Positions 1 to 9,284 of a stretch of 64,000 nt of DNA are shown in pieces. Numbering within the stretch: position 1 is the first letter of the stretch; each line of letters opens with the position of its first letter. A program made the position numbers and the translations under genes. The notes under the pieces are model-generated. The model was not told the DNA's origin. It saw only the letters and a list, made by a program, of their open reading frames with translations, and did no database searches. The stretch spans positions 51,350,101 through 51,414,100 of the forward strand of contig CM019071.1 of assembly GCA_009667805.1 (NCBI GenBank), given 5' to 3'. Source of the stretch: Leptobrachium leishanense (taxonomy: Eukaryota; Chordata; Amphibia; Anura; Megophryidae).

Positions 1-150
1 TTTACGAGCAAAGAGGTTCAAATCTTTTATCCAGGTAAATTGATCAAACCTGGGACTTGGTACAAACGATAGACCTTTTTCTAAAATTCTTATATGCTTT
101 TCTTGTAAAGTAAATTCTGAAAGGTTTATTATTTGATTTATATTCGTCAT
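1..150 (-). CDS. N-terminal part of a Penelope-like reverse transcriptase frame (runs off the window)
   Basis: Reading the reverse strand from ATG at 150-148 gives an uninterrupted frame of 50 codons to the window edge. It begins MTNINQIINLSEFTLQEK and contains the run EKGLSFVPSPRFDQF followed by TWIKDLNLFARK. A 'KGLSFxP..FD.F...D.N.F.R' signature is what I associate with the stretch just before the reverse transcriptase fingers in vertebrate Penelope-like elements (Neptune/Poseidon type). The start codon overlaps the stop of the preceding frame as ATGA, which is why I chose this start. The catalytic RT motifs and any GIY-YIG endonuclease would lie outside the window. An unusual LINE is the main alternative. 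Confidence 0.55.
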   Translation of the reverse strand, partial: MTNINQIINLSEFTLQEKHIRILEKGLSFVPSPRFDQFTWIKDLNLFARK

Positions 151-455
151 TGTTGATTCTTGTAACGTCTTGGTTTGTAACCCCATTTCTGCCTGGGTCT
201 CAGTCTCCCTATCTGTATTTCGTCTGTCCTGTCTGTTTCTTCTAAAAAAGAAACACTTCTTTTTTTATTATTATTAGTGAGTATTCCTCTCATCGGATTA
301 GAATTAATGCTCGTTGATGTTGTTTTTTTAAAAACACTATCACTTTCAGATCCACTTGTTATATCTGATTGGGATGTGTCTTTTGAATATTGTTGATTTC
401 TCTTCCGTTTCTTATCCCAAAAGATATTTTTTGTTTCAAAATCTTTTATATCCAT
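147..455 (-). CDS. Small basic second frame of the Penelope-like element
   Basis: This 102-codon frame starts MDIKDFETKNIFWDKKRKR. It is Ser/Thr-rich in the middle and ends in a basic tail (RLRPRQKWGYKPRRYKNQQ). I see no known enzymatic motif; the basic, low-complexity make-up suggests a nucleic-acid-binding accessory protein, which is inference. It lies 21 bp after the stop of the upstream frame at 477 and its own stop overlaps the start of the RT frame by four bases. The tight order of three frames argues that all belong to one transcript. No stop or frameshift is seen, so this copy may be fairly young. Confidence 0.5.
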   Translation of the reverse strand: MDIKDFETKNIFWDKKRKRNQQYSKDTSQSDITSGSESDSVFKKTTSTSINSNPMRGILTNNNKKRSVSFLEETDRTDEIQIGRLRPRQKWGYKPRRYKNQQ

Positions 456-476
456 TTGGAACTTGAAATGCTTTTT

Positions 477-968
477 TTATTTTATTTGTTGTCTGAACCG
501 ATCTAGATTTTTTTGTAATTTTTCTTCAAATTGTTTATAATCTTTATTTGTTTGATAGTTCTGTATATCATTTATTCGAATTTCTAATTCATCTTTTATT
601 TTATTGAGATTTTCTTGTTCCAATTTGGTAAGGAAAATCATCAGTTTATTTGAACATTCCAGAAGTATTCCCTGCCATTCTACTATATGTTCTTCTTTAA
701 CAATTTTGTTTGGAAGAGGTACTTCTGGTCTTAACCCTCTCGGCACCAATTTTTCTGTTATATATGTCTGCAGACTTTTTATTTCCCACCAGGACTTAAT
801 CTGCTCTTGGTAAAACTTTTGTATTGCAAAGAAAGCTTCTGATATATCCTTTATATTTGTGTCTACTGGAAGAGATTCATTTGTAAAGACTTTCCCTGTA
901 TCTTCTGACCATGTACTTACATCACAAAGTTGTTTTAATAATTCCGACATTTTATCTTTATAATACAA
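477..968 (-). CDS. First frame of the Penelope-like element (coiled-coil-like protein)
   Basis: The frame has 163 codons. It opens MYYKDKMSELLKQL, and the internal Met before SELL is an equally plausible start. It contains IKSWWEIKSLQTYI, then PRGLRPEVPLPNKI, then EWQGILLECSNKLMIFL, and ends in a Lys/Glu/Gln-rich stretch (about residues 115-163) with the spacing of a coiled coil. I recall a 'W...L..Y.....PRGLR' block in proteins encoded upstream of reverse transcriptase in frog retroelements, but I do not know its function. It is intact and is followed on the same strand by two more frames. Assignment to the element is by context. Confidence 0.5.
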   Translation of the reverse strand: MYYKDKMSELLKQLCDVSTWSEDTGKVFTNESLPVDTNIKDISEAFFAIQKFYQEQIKSWWEIKSLQTYITEKLVPRGLRPEVPLPNKIVKEEHIVEWQGILLECSNKLMIFLTKLEQENLNKIKDELEIRINDIQNYQTNKDYKQFEEKLQKNLDRFRQQIK

Positions 969-1748
969 AAACTTTTAAACTCAAATTGGGTATTGAAACC
1001 CTAATAATTGATTAGAAAGAGGTAGTCAAAAGGATTGACTACCTTAAGCGGAGCTTCTAAAAATATAGAGTCCGAAACCAATTGGGAAATAACCCGAATT
1101 CTTAGACAAAGGACCTCTCCAACTTAGAGGTTGTTGGCCAGGACATTAACATTTAAAACCAAATCTTTAATATTAAACCTATAACAAATAACATAAAGCC
1201 TTCGGAAGGTGTACAAAACAACAGATAAACATTAAGGCTAATTAAAACAATGACAATAATGATTATAATCACTTCTTAATTATATCGTGAAATACCTCTA
1301 TGAGTGATTATATTTCGAAATGATGTTGTAAACCCTGTATTAAATCATTTGGGAAGCTCCTATATAAATATAGCATTCAATTCAAAAGAGCATACTATAT
1401 ACAGGGTGCCCTTTCATGGGACACTTATAATGATCTCTTTCTTATATAGTTACTCAGAATTCAAATGGATAAGATCATTGAGATAATATAAGGCTGAATA
1501 AGTTTCCTGATGTTTTATTAGATTAGAAGCGTTTTCACTTCTTCTGCCTTAGGTTTAATTGTTGTCATATATTAGCATGATTGCTTAATCAATTAAACCG
1601 GGTCACACTCGCCTTATTAGTCGGACTTGAATGAATCATATATACCACAAAGTTCTTTTTATAAGTCTTTTATTTTAAAGGGTATATTAATGATACTTAT
1701 GAAGGATAATTCAATCACACCATAATTATATAATCGTTAGTCGCTAGT
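969..1748. other. AT-rich stretch upstream of the Penelope-like frames
   Basis: No protein-coding signal is seen. On the reverse strand this is the region 5' of the first frame, so it may hold the element's leader and promoter. Several short inverted repeats are present, for example around 1,530. I looked for the hammerhead ribozyme core reported for some Penelope-like elements (CTGATGA with a GAAA partner on the reverse strand) and did not find it. Confidence 0.3.
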
Positions 1749-2164
1749 ATAAATCAGTGAGACCCTTTGATGGGTGGCCTTGAAACCTCCTATGAATCAG
1801 TGAGACCCTTTGATGGGTGGCAGTGAAACCTCCTATAAATCAGTGAGACCCTTTGATGGGTGGCAGTGAAACCTCCTATAAATCAGTGAGACCCTTTGAT
1901 GGGTGGCAGTGAAACCTCCTATAAATCAGTGAGACCCTTTGATGGGTGGCAGTGAAACCTCCTATAAATCAGTGAGACCTTTTGATGGGTGGCAGTGAAA
2001 CCTCTTATAAATCAGTGAGACCCCTTGATGGGTGGCAGTGAAACCTCCTATAAATCAGTGTGTCCCTTTGATGGGTGGCAGTGAAACCTCGTATAAATCA
2101 GTGAGACACTTTGATGGGTGGCAGTGAAACCTCCTATAAATCAGTGAGACCCTTTGATGGGTGG
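1749..2164. repeat. 43-bp minisatellite, about 9.7 copies
   Basis: Units with the core AAATCAGTGAGACCCTTTGA and TGGGTGGCAGTGAAACCTCC repeat every 43 bp (for example AATCAG at 1,752 and 1,795). The units differ by scattered substitutions such as GAGACA for GAGACC and GTGTGT for GTGAGA. The array stops sharply at GGGTGGCCATGG. The period is not a multiple of three and nothing suggests coding. Confidence 0.95.
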
Positions 2165-2900
2165 CCATGGTGGAGCAGGGAGAGACTGGGGGAAAAGTTC
2201 CTTAGTCTCCCCTTGCGTATCACTACGCCGACCTGCTGGATCAATCAAGGCAATTTTGGAATAGGGCCCTTGATGGAAAAAACCGCACATTCAGTATATT
2301 CAGGGAGTCACATTTATTCATTTATTTGCAAAGTATTTTATTCAGGAATATATTAATCACGGCAGTAATTATCCAGTGACAAGCTCACACCTATTGGCTG
2401 AGTTACATCCAGGTGGGAACTTTCTTTTTTTTATATTTAATTCTTAACCCTTAAGGACACTGCACTCCGGTGCCTTGTCTTGCAGAAAGCAGAAAATCAT
2501 AGAAACCAAAATGGTTTCCATAGACCTTCTGATGACCTTGCATGATCTCATGAGATCATGTTGATGCAATTGTGTGCTGGGTTAGTGCAAATCTATTTGG
2601 ATCTCTTTGGACACCAGGGGAGCTTACCACCGGTGGTGCAACGCTGCTGCTTTTTCCACTAGTGGCTCATATATATTGTGATTGAGCCACTACTATAGGG
2701 TCACACGCATCTCTGTCGGTAATAAGGAGCCTCCAAGGCTTAACGGCTCATGCTGGCTTTCAGAATTTGATGCTCCCTATTACCAGCTTGTCTGGAATTG
2801 TTTTGAGTCTTCTATGGTTCAAAGCTCATTTCTTTATGTATATTCTGGTGAAATTGCTGGGTGAAGTGGAAGACTTGCTGTGGTCTGAATGGATAACATT
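2165..2900. other. Unassigned DNA between the minisatellite and block A
   Basis: No convincing gene. At 2,444 the text TTAACCCTTAAGGACAC resembles one end of the piggyBac-type TTAACCCTTAAGGAC repeats seen elsewhere in the window, but I found no matching opposite end. The short open frames here show no recognisable domain. Confidence 0.25.
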
Positions 2901-3387
2901 GTGACTTCTTGTGAGGTCACTGAAAACGCACTGACTTCTGCCACCAATGGAATTTTAAATGTAGGGTTTCACTTATGTTCAAAGATATCTATCAATGTGT
3001 AACAATGTTCCTAAGCCTATCTTTATGAGACAACATGATGGAATGTCCGTATTGTGGCAGATCTCCTGGATTCCTTTTCATAAACGTTAGAGATAAACAA
3101 CCACAATACCTAAATCATAGCGGCCATGGCAAAGTGTTGTTGTAACTATGTTAACTCTGACATGATTGCTATGTTTCATCCCCGGCAAGACTAGTTGATG
3201 CAAACAACGGCAAGCAATGCCGGGCAATTTCACCACTATTATTTTTCTATAATATTAGAAAACTGTAGATATTCTCCATTCAGGATGTTCTATCATTGTT
3301 ATCAAGACCAGTGAATATACTTCAGTGATTTTAAAGTAATGATTGATCTCCATGAAAACAAATTAATCTAAGAAACAGGTGTATTTT

Positions 3388-4312
3388 TGTTACGTTCCCC
3401 CAGCCAGGTCCCCTGGTGCTGAGAGCCCTTCTCAGCCTTCATGGTTTATAGGGTTAATCTGTCTGGCTCTCCGCCCCTGGAGTCTCAGCGTCTGACCAGA
3501 CCTGTGGTCACATTACCTGCACTGACCTATAAAATAGCAATCAGTGAAATGGTTCCATAATCCAGTATAGATCTCCATTGCTGAGTTCTTGAATTTGCAT
3601 ATTGCATTTTTGACTTCCTGGTTTTTGACTTCAAGCTCTGTTTTCTGACGATTCTTGTGATTACCCCTGGTACCGTGTTTTTGATATATATATTGGTTCT
3701 AGACTCCTGGCTACGCATTCTGACAAATTTCTTGCTTATGTCCATCTTGTGGTGTTGTCTGAGCAGTTTTTGTTTTCATGTTAATGTTTTCTTGATTTTC
3801 ATGTTTTCTTTCATGCTCAGGTTCTCTCATTCTGGTGTGAAACCTAATTGCTAGGTATCCTATTGGTTTTGCTGGTCGCAGCATAACCTTGAGTTCTCTT
3901 TAAGTCCTGCCATGCTTACTGCTGAATTCATTTCTGTCCAGTCTGTTTTTCTGGTTTATGTGTGTTTATCTAGTGCAGCAGCTCATTGTTCTGTTTGTAG
4001 AGACCACCTCAAGGATCTCTTTCTTGTTCCATTGCTGCTAGATATTCCTTCCTTGTAAAGTCTGGTTTAACCCTGTTATTTCTTTGTGTACATTTTCTCG
4101 TGTTCACTTCCACCCTGGACTCTGTATAGTTAGAAGGCCATCCTAAGGACCTTTTTCCCAGTACAGGGCTTTCCTCGTGTGTCTTGTCTGGTTCTGTTTT
4201 ATCCTGTGTCCAGAGTTCTGCAGTATGAAGAGAGACATATGCCCGCCTAAACGGCTTAATACACTCAGCAGCGAGGACCCCCCTTTGGCTCCTGAAGGGG
4301 GCCACCGTAACA
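3388..4312 (+). mobile_element. Solo LTR, 925 bp, with TSD ATTTT
   Basis: The element starts TGTTACGTTCCC and ends CCACCGTAACA, so it has inverted TG...CA ends. It is flanked by the exact 5-bp direct repeat ATTTT at 3,383-3,387 and 4,313-4,317. A TATA box (CTATAAAATAG, about 3,528) lies 140 bp inside, as expected for a U3 promoter. Block B has the empty site near 40,965. No internal retroelement sequence remains, so this is a recombined solo LTR. The TGTTACG/CGTAACA ends resemble the TGTCACG/CGTGACA ends of the gypsy-like element downstream, suggesting a related Ty3/gypsy family. Confidence 0.85.
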
Positions 4313-4907
4313 ATTTTATAGAGGACTATGGTGGAAAAATGGTAAAACTATAGTTAGCTGTCGGATATAATCTCTGCACGTGAATACAACATGTTATATA
4401 TATTGTATTTCTTAGCCAAGCCTCCAATATGTCTATATTGGACTTACTGGACCTATCTCGGCAGTTGCCTCCAATATATCAGGGATTATTATTTCATAAG
4501 AAATCTATACGAGACACAGATATCAATCGTTTATATTTCCTAGAAATTATCCTGAATTCTTTTAATTGTCTGTGTTTTGCTTTGAAAAATACAATAATCG
4601 GATAAAAATATATATATATTTATTACGTAAACAAAAAAATTTCAAATCTCATATCATAAACAAAAATTTATAACCTTAAACCATCAGCATATAAAAACTA
4701 GCTTCACAATATATGTATCTCCGGTTAGTAACTGCATATATGATTAATATCATTTACCTTATCAGTTAGTAACTAATACACAAATGGTTAATAAACATTT
4801 CTGCTTAATACAACATGCATTTCCAGCAAACAATGTTTAACCAGCCAGCTCTTATAGATATATATATATATATTATATATATATATATATATCTCTATGC
4901 TACATGG

Positions 4908-5770
4908 TGTCACGTTCTGTGCTGGATAATCTGTCTTCCTGCCCTCTGTATTTGTATATATGTTTTTTCCCTTGTGTTTCTGTTGCTGCCAATTCCTGGG
5001 TGGCCTCCCAGGGGTTAATTGGTGTTCTGTGTGCCGCTCACCTGTTGATCCTTGCCCTGATTCCCCTGCCTATATTAGAGCTATGTACCCATAAGACATG
5101 GCTGGGTCATTTTTCTTTGCCTGGTCTCCTTGCCACTTGTGTTCTGAGAGCTCCTTGCTGTGTTCCTGATATCCTCCGTTTGTTCATCCCTGTTCAGTTT
5201 TTGCCTCTGTTATTTCTGTTCCAGTTTATGTCAGTTCCTTCTGTGTATTCAGTTCTGTCTATTGCTGTATTTTGTTTTGCTGTTTATGTTCCATTCAGAT
5301 TCCCCGGTTACTGATTTTGGCTTGGCTGACTTCCCTTCTGGTTCTGATTCCTGTATCCTGTATGATGTACTCTCTCTGGTTATGACCTTTGGCTTTCCTC
5401 TATGACTATTCTATGCTATATTCCTTGCCTGTACCGTTTCCAGGTAACCCTGTCATCTGCATATAACAAAAGACTCTGTACGGCTTCAAGGTAATACTTT
5501 CCTTTAGATTAGATCCGGCTATCCTAAAGACCGGTCTTTCAGTGCAGGGAATCTTTGGTATTGCCGTACAGAGGTCTTTTGTTAACCCTTTGCTTTCACC
5601 TGTCCTTGCAGTTTACCCTGCATCTCTGCATATAGGGGCTTCTCTCAGGAACCAAGGCCTCACCTTCCTGCGAGTTATATTCATAGGGATATATATACAG
5701 ACCGACCACTTCCAAGGATCGGAGGGCAAGTATAGGGTGGTGCGTGCCTGGTGGTACTGCCACCGTGACA
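4908..5770 (+). repeat. Left (5') LTR of the gypsy-like element, 863 bp
   Basis: Starts TGTCACG and ends CGTGACA. It carries the TATA-like CTATATTAGAG at about 5,070, likely the promoter core. It differs from the right LTR by about four substitutions over the 769 shared bases by my reading, plus a 94-bp segment (about 5,044-5,137) missing on the right. The base after the LTR begins TAATGACCCAGCAC; I do not recognise which tRNA would prime from it. Confidence 0.9.
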
Positions 5771-5803
5771 TAATGACCCAGCACATTACATAAGCCCGCA
5801 GAG

Positions 5804-8431
5804 ATGTGTACCGTGTTGGAAACCATATTGCACATGTTTGAGGAATTTGTGGTTCACCTCAAAGGGATACTGAGCCTGTGTCTAGACTCTGGCAATCAGG
5901 TCTCCTTTGAAAGCAGGGTTCGTGGTCCGCTTTCTCCTGATGAAAAGAACAGAAGACGTGAGTACAATCTCTGTTTCTATTGTGCCAGTTCGTTGCACTT
6001 TTTGTCTGGATGTCCCCTCAAGCCGGTGCGTCCTGGGGCTGGAGTGCCGGTGCGTCCTGGGGCTGGAGTGCCGGTGCGTCTCAAGACTTGTGGTGAGTCT
6101 GTGCGCCCTGATACTGGCCGAGTGCCAACTGTGCCCATGTCCCACAGTAAGGCCGCTAAAGCTAGACCACTCATGAGATCCACTGGTGCCAGTTACAGCT
6201 GGGAATCAGAGAGTGCCAGACCACGTAGGGGGTCTGACGGTGCCAGACCTAGCTGGAAGTCGGATAGTGCCAGACCACGTAGGGGGTCTGACGGTGCCAG
6301 ACCTAGCTGGAAGTCGGATAGTGCCAGACCACGTAGGGGATCTGATGGTGCCAGACCCTGCGGGGAGTCAGATGGCACCAGACCCCACTTTGAGTTCAGA
6401 CCTCCTGAGAAATCCAGGTCTGAGAAAAAGACACAACTGGCTGGTTCTGAGCAGGGACTGGCAGCTAAAAGACAGTCCCTACATATTGTTACTGGGTGTA
6501 TTACATGTAGAGCCGCAACCCCAGTGCCCATTGGCAGTAAGCCAGTCCTGTTTCCGTCTAGCAATGAGAAGCCAGTCCTGTTTCCGTCTGGCAATGAGAA
6601 GCCAGTCCTGTTTCCGACTGGCAATGAGAAGCCAGTCCTGTTTCCGTCTGGCAATGAGAAGCCAGTCCTGTTTCCGTCTGGCAATGAGAAGCCAGTCCTG
6701 TTTCCGTCTGGCAATGAGAAGCCAGTCCTGTTTCCGTCTGGCAATGAGAAGCCAGTCCTGTTTCCGTCTGGCAATGAGAAGCCAGTCCTGTTTCCGTCTG
6801 GCAATGAGAAGCCAGTCCTGTCTCCGTCTGGCAATGAGAAGCCAGTCCTGTCTCCGTCTGGCAATGAGAAGCCAGTCCTGTCTCCGTCTGGCAATGAGAA
6901 GCCAGTCCTGTCTCCGTCTGGCAATGAGAAGCCAGTCCTGTCTCCGTCTGGCAATGAGAAGCCAGTCCTGTCTCCGTCTGGCAATGAGAAGCCAGTCCTG
7001 TCTCCGTCTGGCAATGAGAAGCCAGTCCTGTCTCCGTCTGGCAATGAGAAGCCAGTCCTGTCTCCGTCTGGCAATGAGAAGCCAGTCCTGTCTCCGTCTG
7101 GCAATGAGAAGCCAGTCCTGTCTCCGTCTGGCAATGAGAAGCCAGTCCTGTCTCCGTCTGGCAATGAGAAGCCAGTCCTGTCTCCGTCTGGCAATGAGAA
7201 GCCAGTCCTGTCTCCGTCTGGCAATGAGAAGCCAGTCCTGTCTCCGTCTGGCAATGAGAAGCCAGTCCTGTCTCCGTCTGGCAATGAGAAGCCAGTCCTG
7301 TCTCCGTCTGGCAATGAGAAGCCAGTCCTGTCTCCGTCTGGCAATGAGAAGCCAGTCCTGTCTCCGTCTGGCAATGAGAAGCCAGTCCTGTCTCCGTCTG
7401 GCAATGAGAAGCCAGTCCTGTCTCCGTCTGGCAATGAGAAGCCAGTCCTGTCTCCGTCTGGCAATGAGAAGCCAGTCCTGTCTCCGTCTGGCAATGAGAG
7501 CCAGTCCTGTCTCCGTCTGGCAATGAGAAGCCAGTCCTGTCTCCGTCTGGCAATGAGAAGCCAGTCCTGTCTCCGTCTGGCAATGAGAAGCCAGTCCTGT
7601 CTCCGTCTGGCAATGAGAAGCCAGTCCTGTCTCCGTCTGGCAATGAGAAGCCAGTCCTGTCTCCGTCTGGCAATGAGAAGCCAGTCCTGTCTCCGTCTGG
7701 CAATGAGAAGCCAGTCCTGTCTCCGTCTGGCAATGAGAAGCCAGTCCTGTCTCCGTCTGGCAATGAGAAGCCAGTCCTGTCTCCGTCTGGCAATGAGAAG
7801 CCAGTCCTGTCTCCGTCTGGCAATGAGAAGCCAGTCCTGTCTCCGTCTGGCAATGAGCAGCCAGTCCTGTCTCCGTCTGGCAATGCGCAGCCAGTCCTGT
7901 CTCCGTCTGGCAATGCGCTACCAATGTTGCCTGATGTCTGATTCTGGTAAGCTGCCAGTCAGATCCATGGCAAACTGTGTGTCAGCAGTGCCAGAGCTAC
8001 ATTGCAACACCACTGTGCCCATGCCCCACAGAGAGTCCGGGGTTTCCAAACCTCATGGTAAGGCACAGGTAGGCGAGCCTACTCCCACTGTTGCCATGTC
8101 AGGTATGGTGGTCACCCCTTCCAAGTCTCGATCCAGGAGGAGACGGGGGAAGCTGACCAACACTAGTCAATCTGGTTCCAAGAATACCACGCTCCAGGAT
8201 GGGTCTGATGCCGTATTCTGTGCCTATCGTGAGGAGATCCAGCAGGGTAGTGGCCTGACTGGTACCCACATCCCTAATTCTAGCCCTGTACCCGAGGGTT
8301 ATATACGATCCCCATGCGGGATGTTGTTCCGTGAGGCACACTGGGCCATGATCAGGAAAGACCCTAATGCGCTCATGTGTTTTGAGGAGGAGGAAGACGA
8401 CACTGAGTGGGTCCTTAATGGATTTTGGTGA
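5804..8431 (+). CDS. Gag remnant with CCHC zinc knuckle and a 46-copy decapeptide array (gypsy-like element)
   Basis: The 875-codon frame starts 34 bp after the left LTR. Residues 43-70 read LSPDEKNRRREYNLCFYC and then a C-x2-C-x4-H-x4-C knuckle (C57, C60, H65, C70), the nucleocapsid finger of retroelement Gag. A full Gag would have a capsid domain of some 200 residues before this; here only 56 residues precede it, so the front is deleted. Next come 18-residue Ser/Arg/Gly-rich repeats (about 137-190), then a decapeptide KPVLSPSGNE repeated 32 times, then after a 1-base deletion the same DNA read as SQSCLRLAMR for 14 units. The last 170 residues hold a basic patch (KSRSRRRRGK) and an acidic tail (CFEEEEDDTEW). 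No pol domain follows. Whether it is translated is unknown. Confidence 0.7.
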   Translation: MCTVLETILHMFEEFVVHLKGILSLCLDSGNQVSFESRVRGPLSPDEKNRRREYNLCFYCASSLHFLSGCPLKPVRPGAGVPVRPGAGVPVRLKTCGESVRPDTGRVPTVPMSHSKAAKARPLMRSTGASYSWESESARPRRGSDGARPSWKSDSARPRRGSDGARPSWKSDSARPRRGSDGARPCGESDGTRPHFEFRPPEKSRSEKKTQLAGSEQGLAAKRQSLHIVTGCITCRAATPVPIGSKPVLFPSSNEKPVLFPSGNEKPVLFPTGNEKPVLFPSGNEKPVLFPSGNEKPVLFPSGNEKPVLFPSGNEKPVLFPSGNEKPVLFPSGNEKPVLSPSGNEKPVLSPSGNEKPVLSPSGNEKPVLSPSGNEKPVLSPSGNEKPVLSPSGNEKPVLSPSGNEKPVLSPSGNEKPVLSPSGNEKPVLSPSGNEKPVLSPSGNEKPVLSPSGNEKPVLSPSGNEKPVLSPSGNEKPVLSPSGNEKPVLSPSGNEKPVLSPSGNEKPVLSPSGNEKPVLSPSGNEKPVLSPSGNEKPVLSPSGNEKPVLSPSGNEKPVLSPSGNESQSCLRLAMRSQSCLRLAMRSQSCLRLAMRSQSCLRLAMRSQSCLRLAMRSQSCLRLAMRSQSCLRLAMRSQSCLRLAMRSQSCLRLAMRSQSCLRLAMRSQSCLRLAMRSQSCLRLAMSSQSCLRLAMRSQSCLRLAMRYQCCLMSDSGKLPVRSMANCVSAVPELHCNTTVPMPHRESGVSKPHGKAQVGEPTPTVAMSGMVVTPSKSRSRRRRGKLTNTSQSGSKNTTLQDGSDAVFCAYREEIQQGSGLTGTHIPNSSPVPEGYIRSPCGMLFREAHWAMIRKDPNALMCFEEEEDDTEWVLNGFW
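6212..6370 (+). repeat. 54-bp in-frame coding repeat inside the Gag-like ORF, about 3 copies
   Basis: AGTGCCAGACCACGTAGGGG recurs at 6,212, 6,266 and 6,320, a 54-bp period equal to 18 codons. It encodes a SARPRRGSDGARPSWKSD-type peptide. It is a second, smaller tandem expansion just upstream of the 30-bp array in the same frame. Confidence 0.9.
6541..7919 (+). repeat. 30-bp minisatellite, 46 copies, inside the Gag-like ORF
   Basis: The unit starts GCCAGTCCTG and ends GGCAATGAGAA. Units 1-9 carry TTTCCGTCT (with a few private changes) and units 10-46 carry TCTCCGTCT. From about 6,811 the units are virtually identical, showing a very recent expansion. Unit 32 is 29 bp: one A is missing at about 7,499, which shifts the phase of the last 14 units. 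Because 30 is divisible by three and neither phase contains a stop, the frame stays open through the shift. Three reverse-strand phases are open too and are shadows. Confidence 0.98.
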
Positions 8432-8500
8432 CTGGTGTTAGAAGCAGGAAACCAGATCAGTCTGTCATGTTTTATGTTTTGGGTGCCCTGGGGTCACCCA

Positions 8501-8515
8501 TGGAGGAGGGGATAC
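8501..8515 (+). promoter_or_regulatory. Polypurine tract of the gypsy-like element
   Basis: TGGAGGAGGGGATAC directly precedes the TG of the right LTR. In LTR retroelements such a tract primes plus-strand DNA synthesis. Its presence shows that the element still has this replication signal even though it has no pol. Confidence 0.8.
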
Positions 8516-9284
8516 TGTCACGTTCTGTGCTGGATAATCTGTCTTCCTGCCCTCTGTATTTGTATATATGTTTTTTCCCTTGTGTTTCTGTTGCTGCCAA
8601 TTCCTGGGTGGCCTCCCAGGGGTTAATTGGTGTTCTGTGTGCCGCTCACCTTGTGTTCTGAGAGCTCCTTGCTGTGTTCCTGATATCCTCCGTTTGTTCA
8701 TCCTTGTTCAGTTTTTGTCTCTATTATTTCTGTTCCAGTTTATGTCAGTTCCTTCTGTGTATTCAGTTCTGTCTATTGCTGTATTTTGTTTTGCTGTTTA
8801 TGTTCCATTCAGATTCCCCGGTTACTGATTTTGGCTTGGCTGACTTCCCTTCTGGTTCTGATTCCTGTATCCTGTATGACGTACTCTCTCTGGTTATGAC
8901 CTTTGGCTTTCCTCTATGACTATTCTATGCTATATTCCTTGCCTGTACCGTTTCCAGGTAACCCTGTCATCTGCATATAACAAAAGACTCTGTACGGCTT
9001 CAAGGTAATACTTTCCTTTAGATTAGATCCGGCTATCCTAAAGACCGGTCTTTCAGTGCAGGGAATCTTTGGTATTGCCGTACAGAGGTCTTTTGTTAAC
9101 CCTTTGCTTTCACCTGTCCTTGCAGTTTACCCTGCATCTCTGCATATAGGGGCTTCTCTCAGGAACCAAGGCCTCACCTTCCTGCGAGTTATATTCATAG
9201 GGATATATATACAGACCGACCACTTCCAAGGATCGGAGGGCAAGTATAGGGTGGTGCGTGCCTGGTGGTACTGCCACCGTGACA
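8516..9284 (+). repeat. Right (3') LTR of the gypsy-like element, 769 bp
   Basis: Identical to the left LTR except for about four substitutions (three near 8,704-8,728 and one near 8,880) and a 94-bp deletion after GTGCCGCTCACC. The lost segment is the one holding the TATA-like box in the left LTR. Near-identity of LTRs means a recent insertion. Confidence 0.9.

Noticed and set aside
969..2160. Hammerhead ribozyme in the Penelope-like leader
   Set aside because: No CTGATGA core with a matching GAAA on the reverse strand was found, and no clear three-stem fold was seen by eye.
1749..2164. CRISPR-like array
   Set aside because: The 43-bp units abut one another without spacers; this is an ordinary minisatellite in vertebrate DNA.
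6193..7924. Long reverse-strand open frames of 433-481 codons across the 30-bp array
   Set aside because: They are open only because the repeat has no stops in those phases. They have no unique sequence, domain or plausible start outside the array, and they oppose the LTR-defined strand.
4908..9284. Pol domains (protease, reverse transcriptase, integrase) in the gypsy-like element
   Set aside because: The whole internal region was read in all frames; only the Gag-like frame is present and no catalytic motif occurs.
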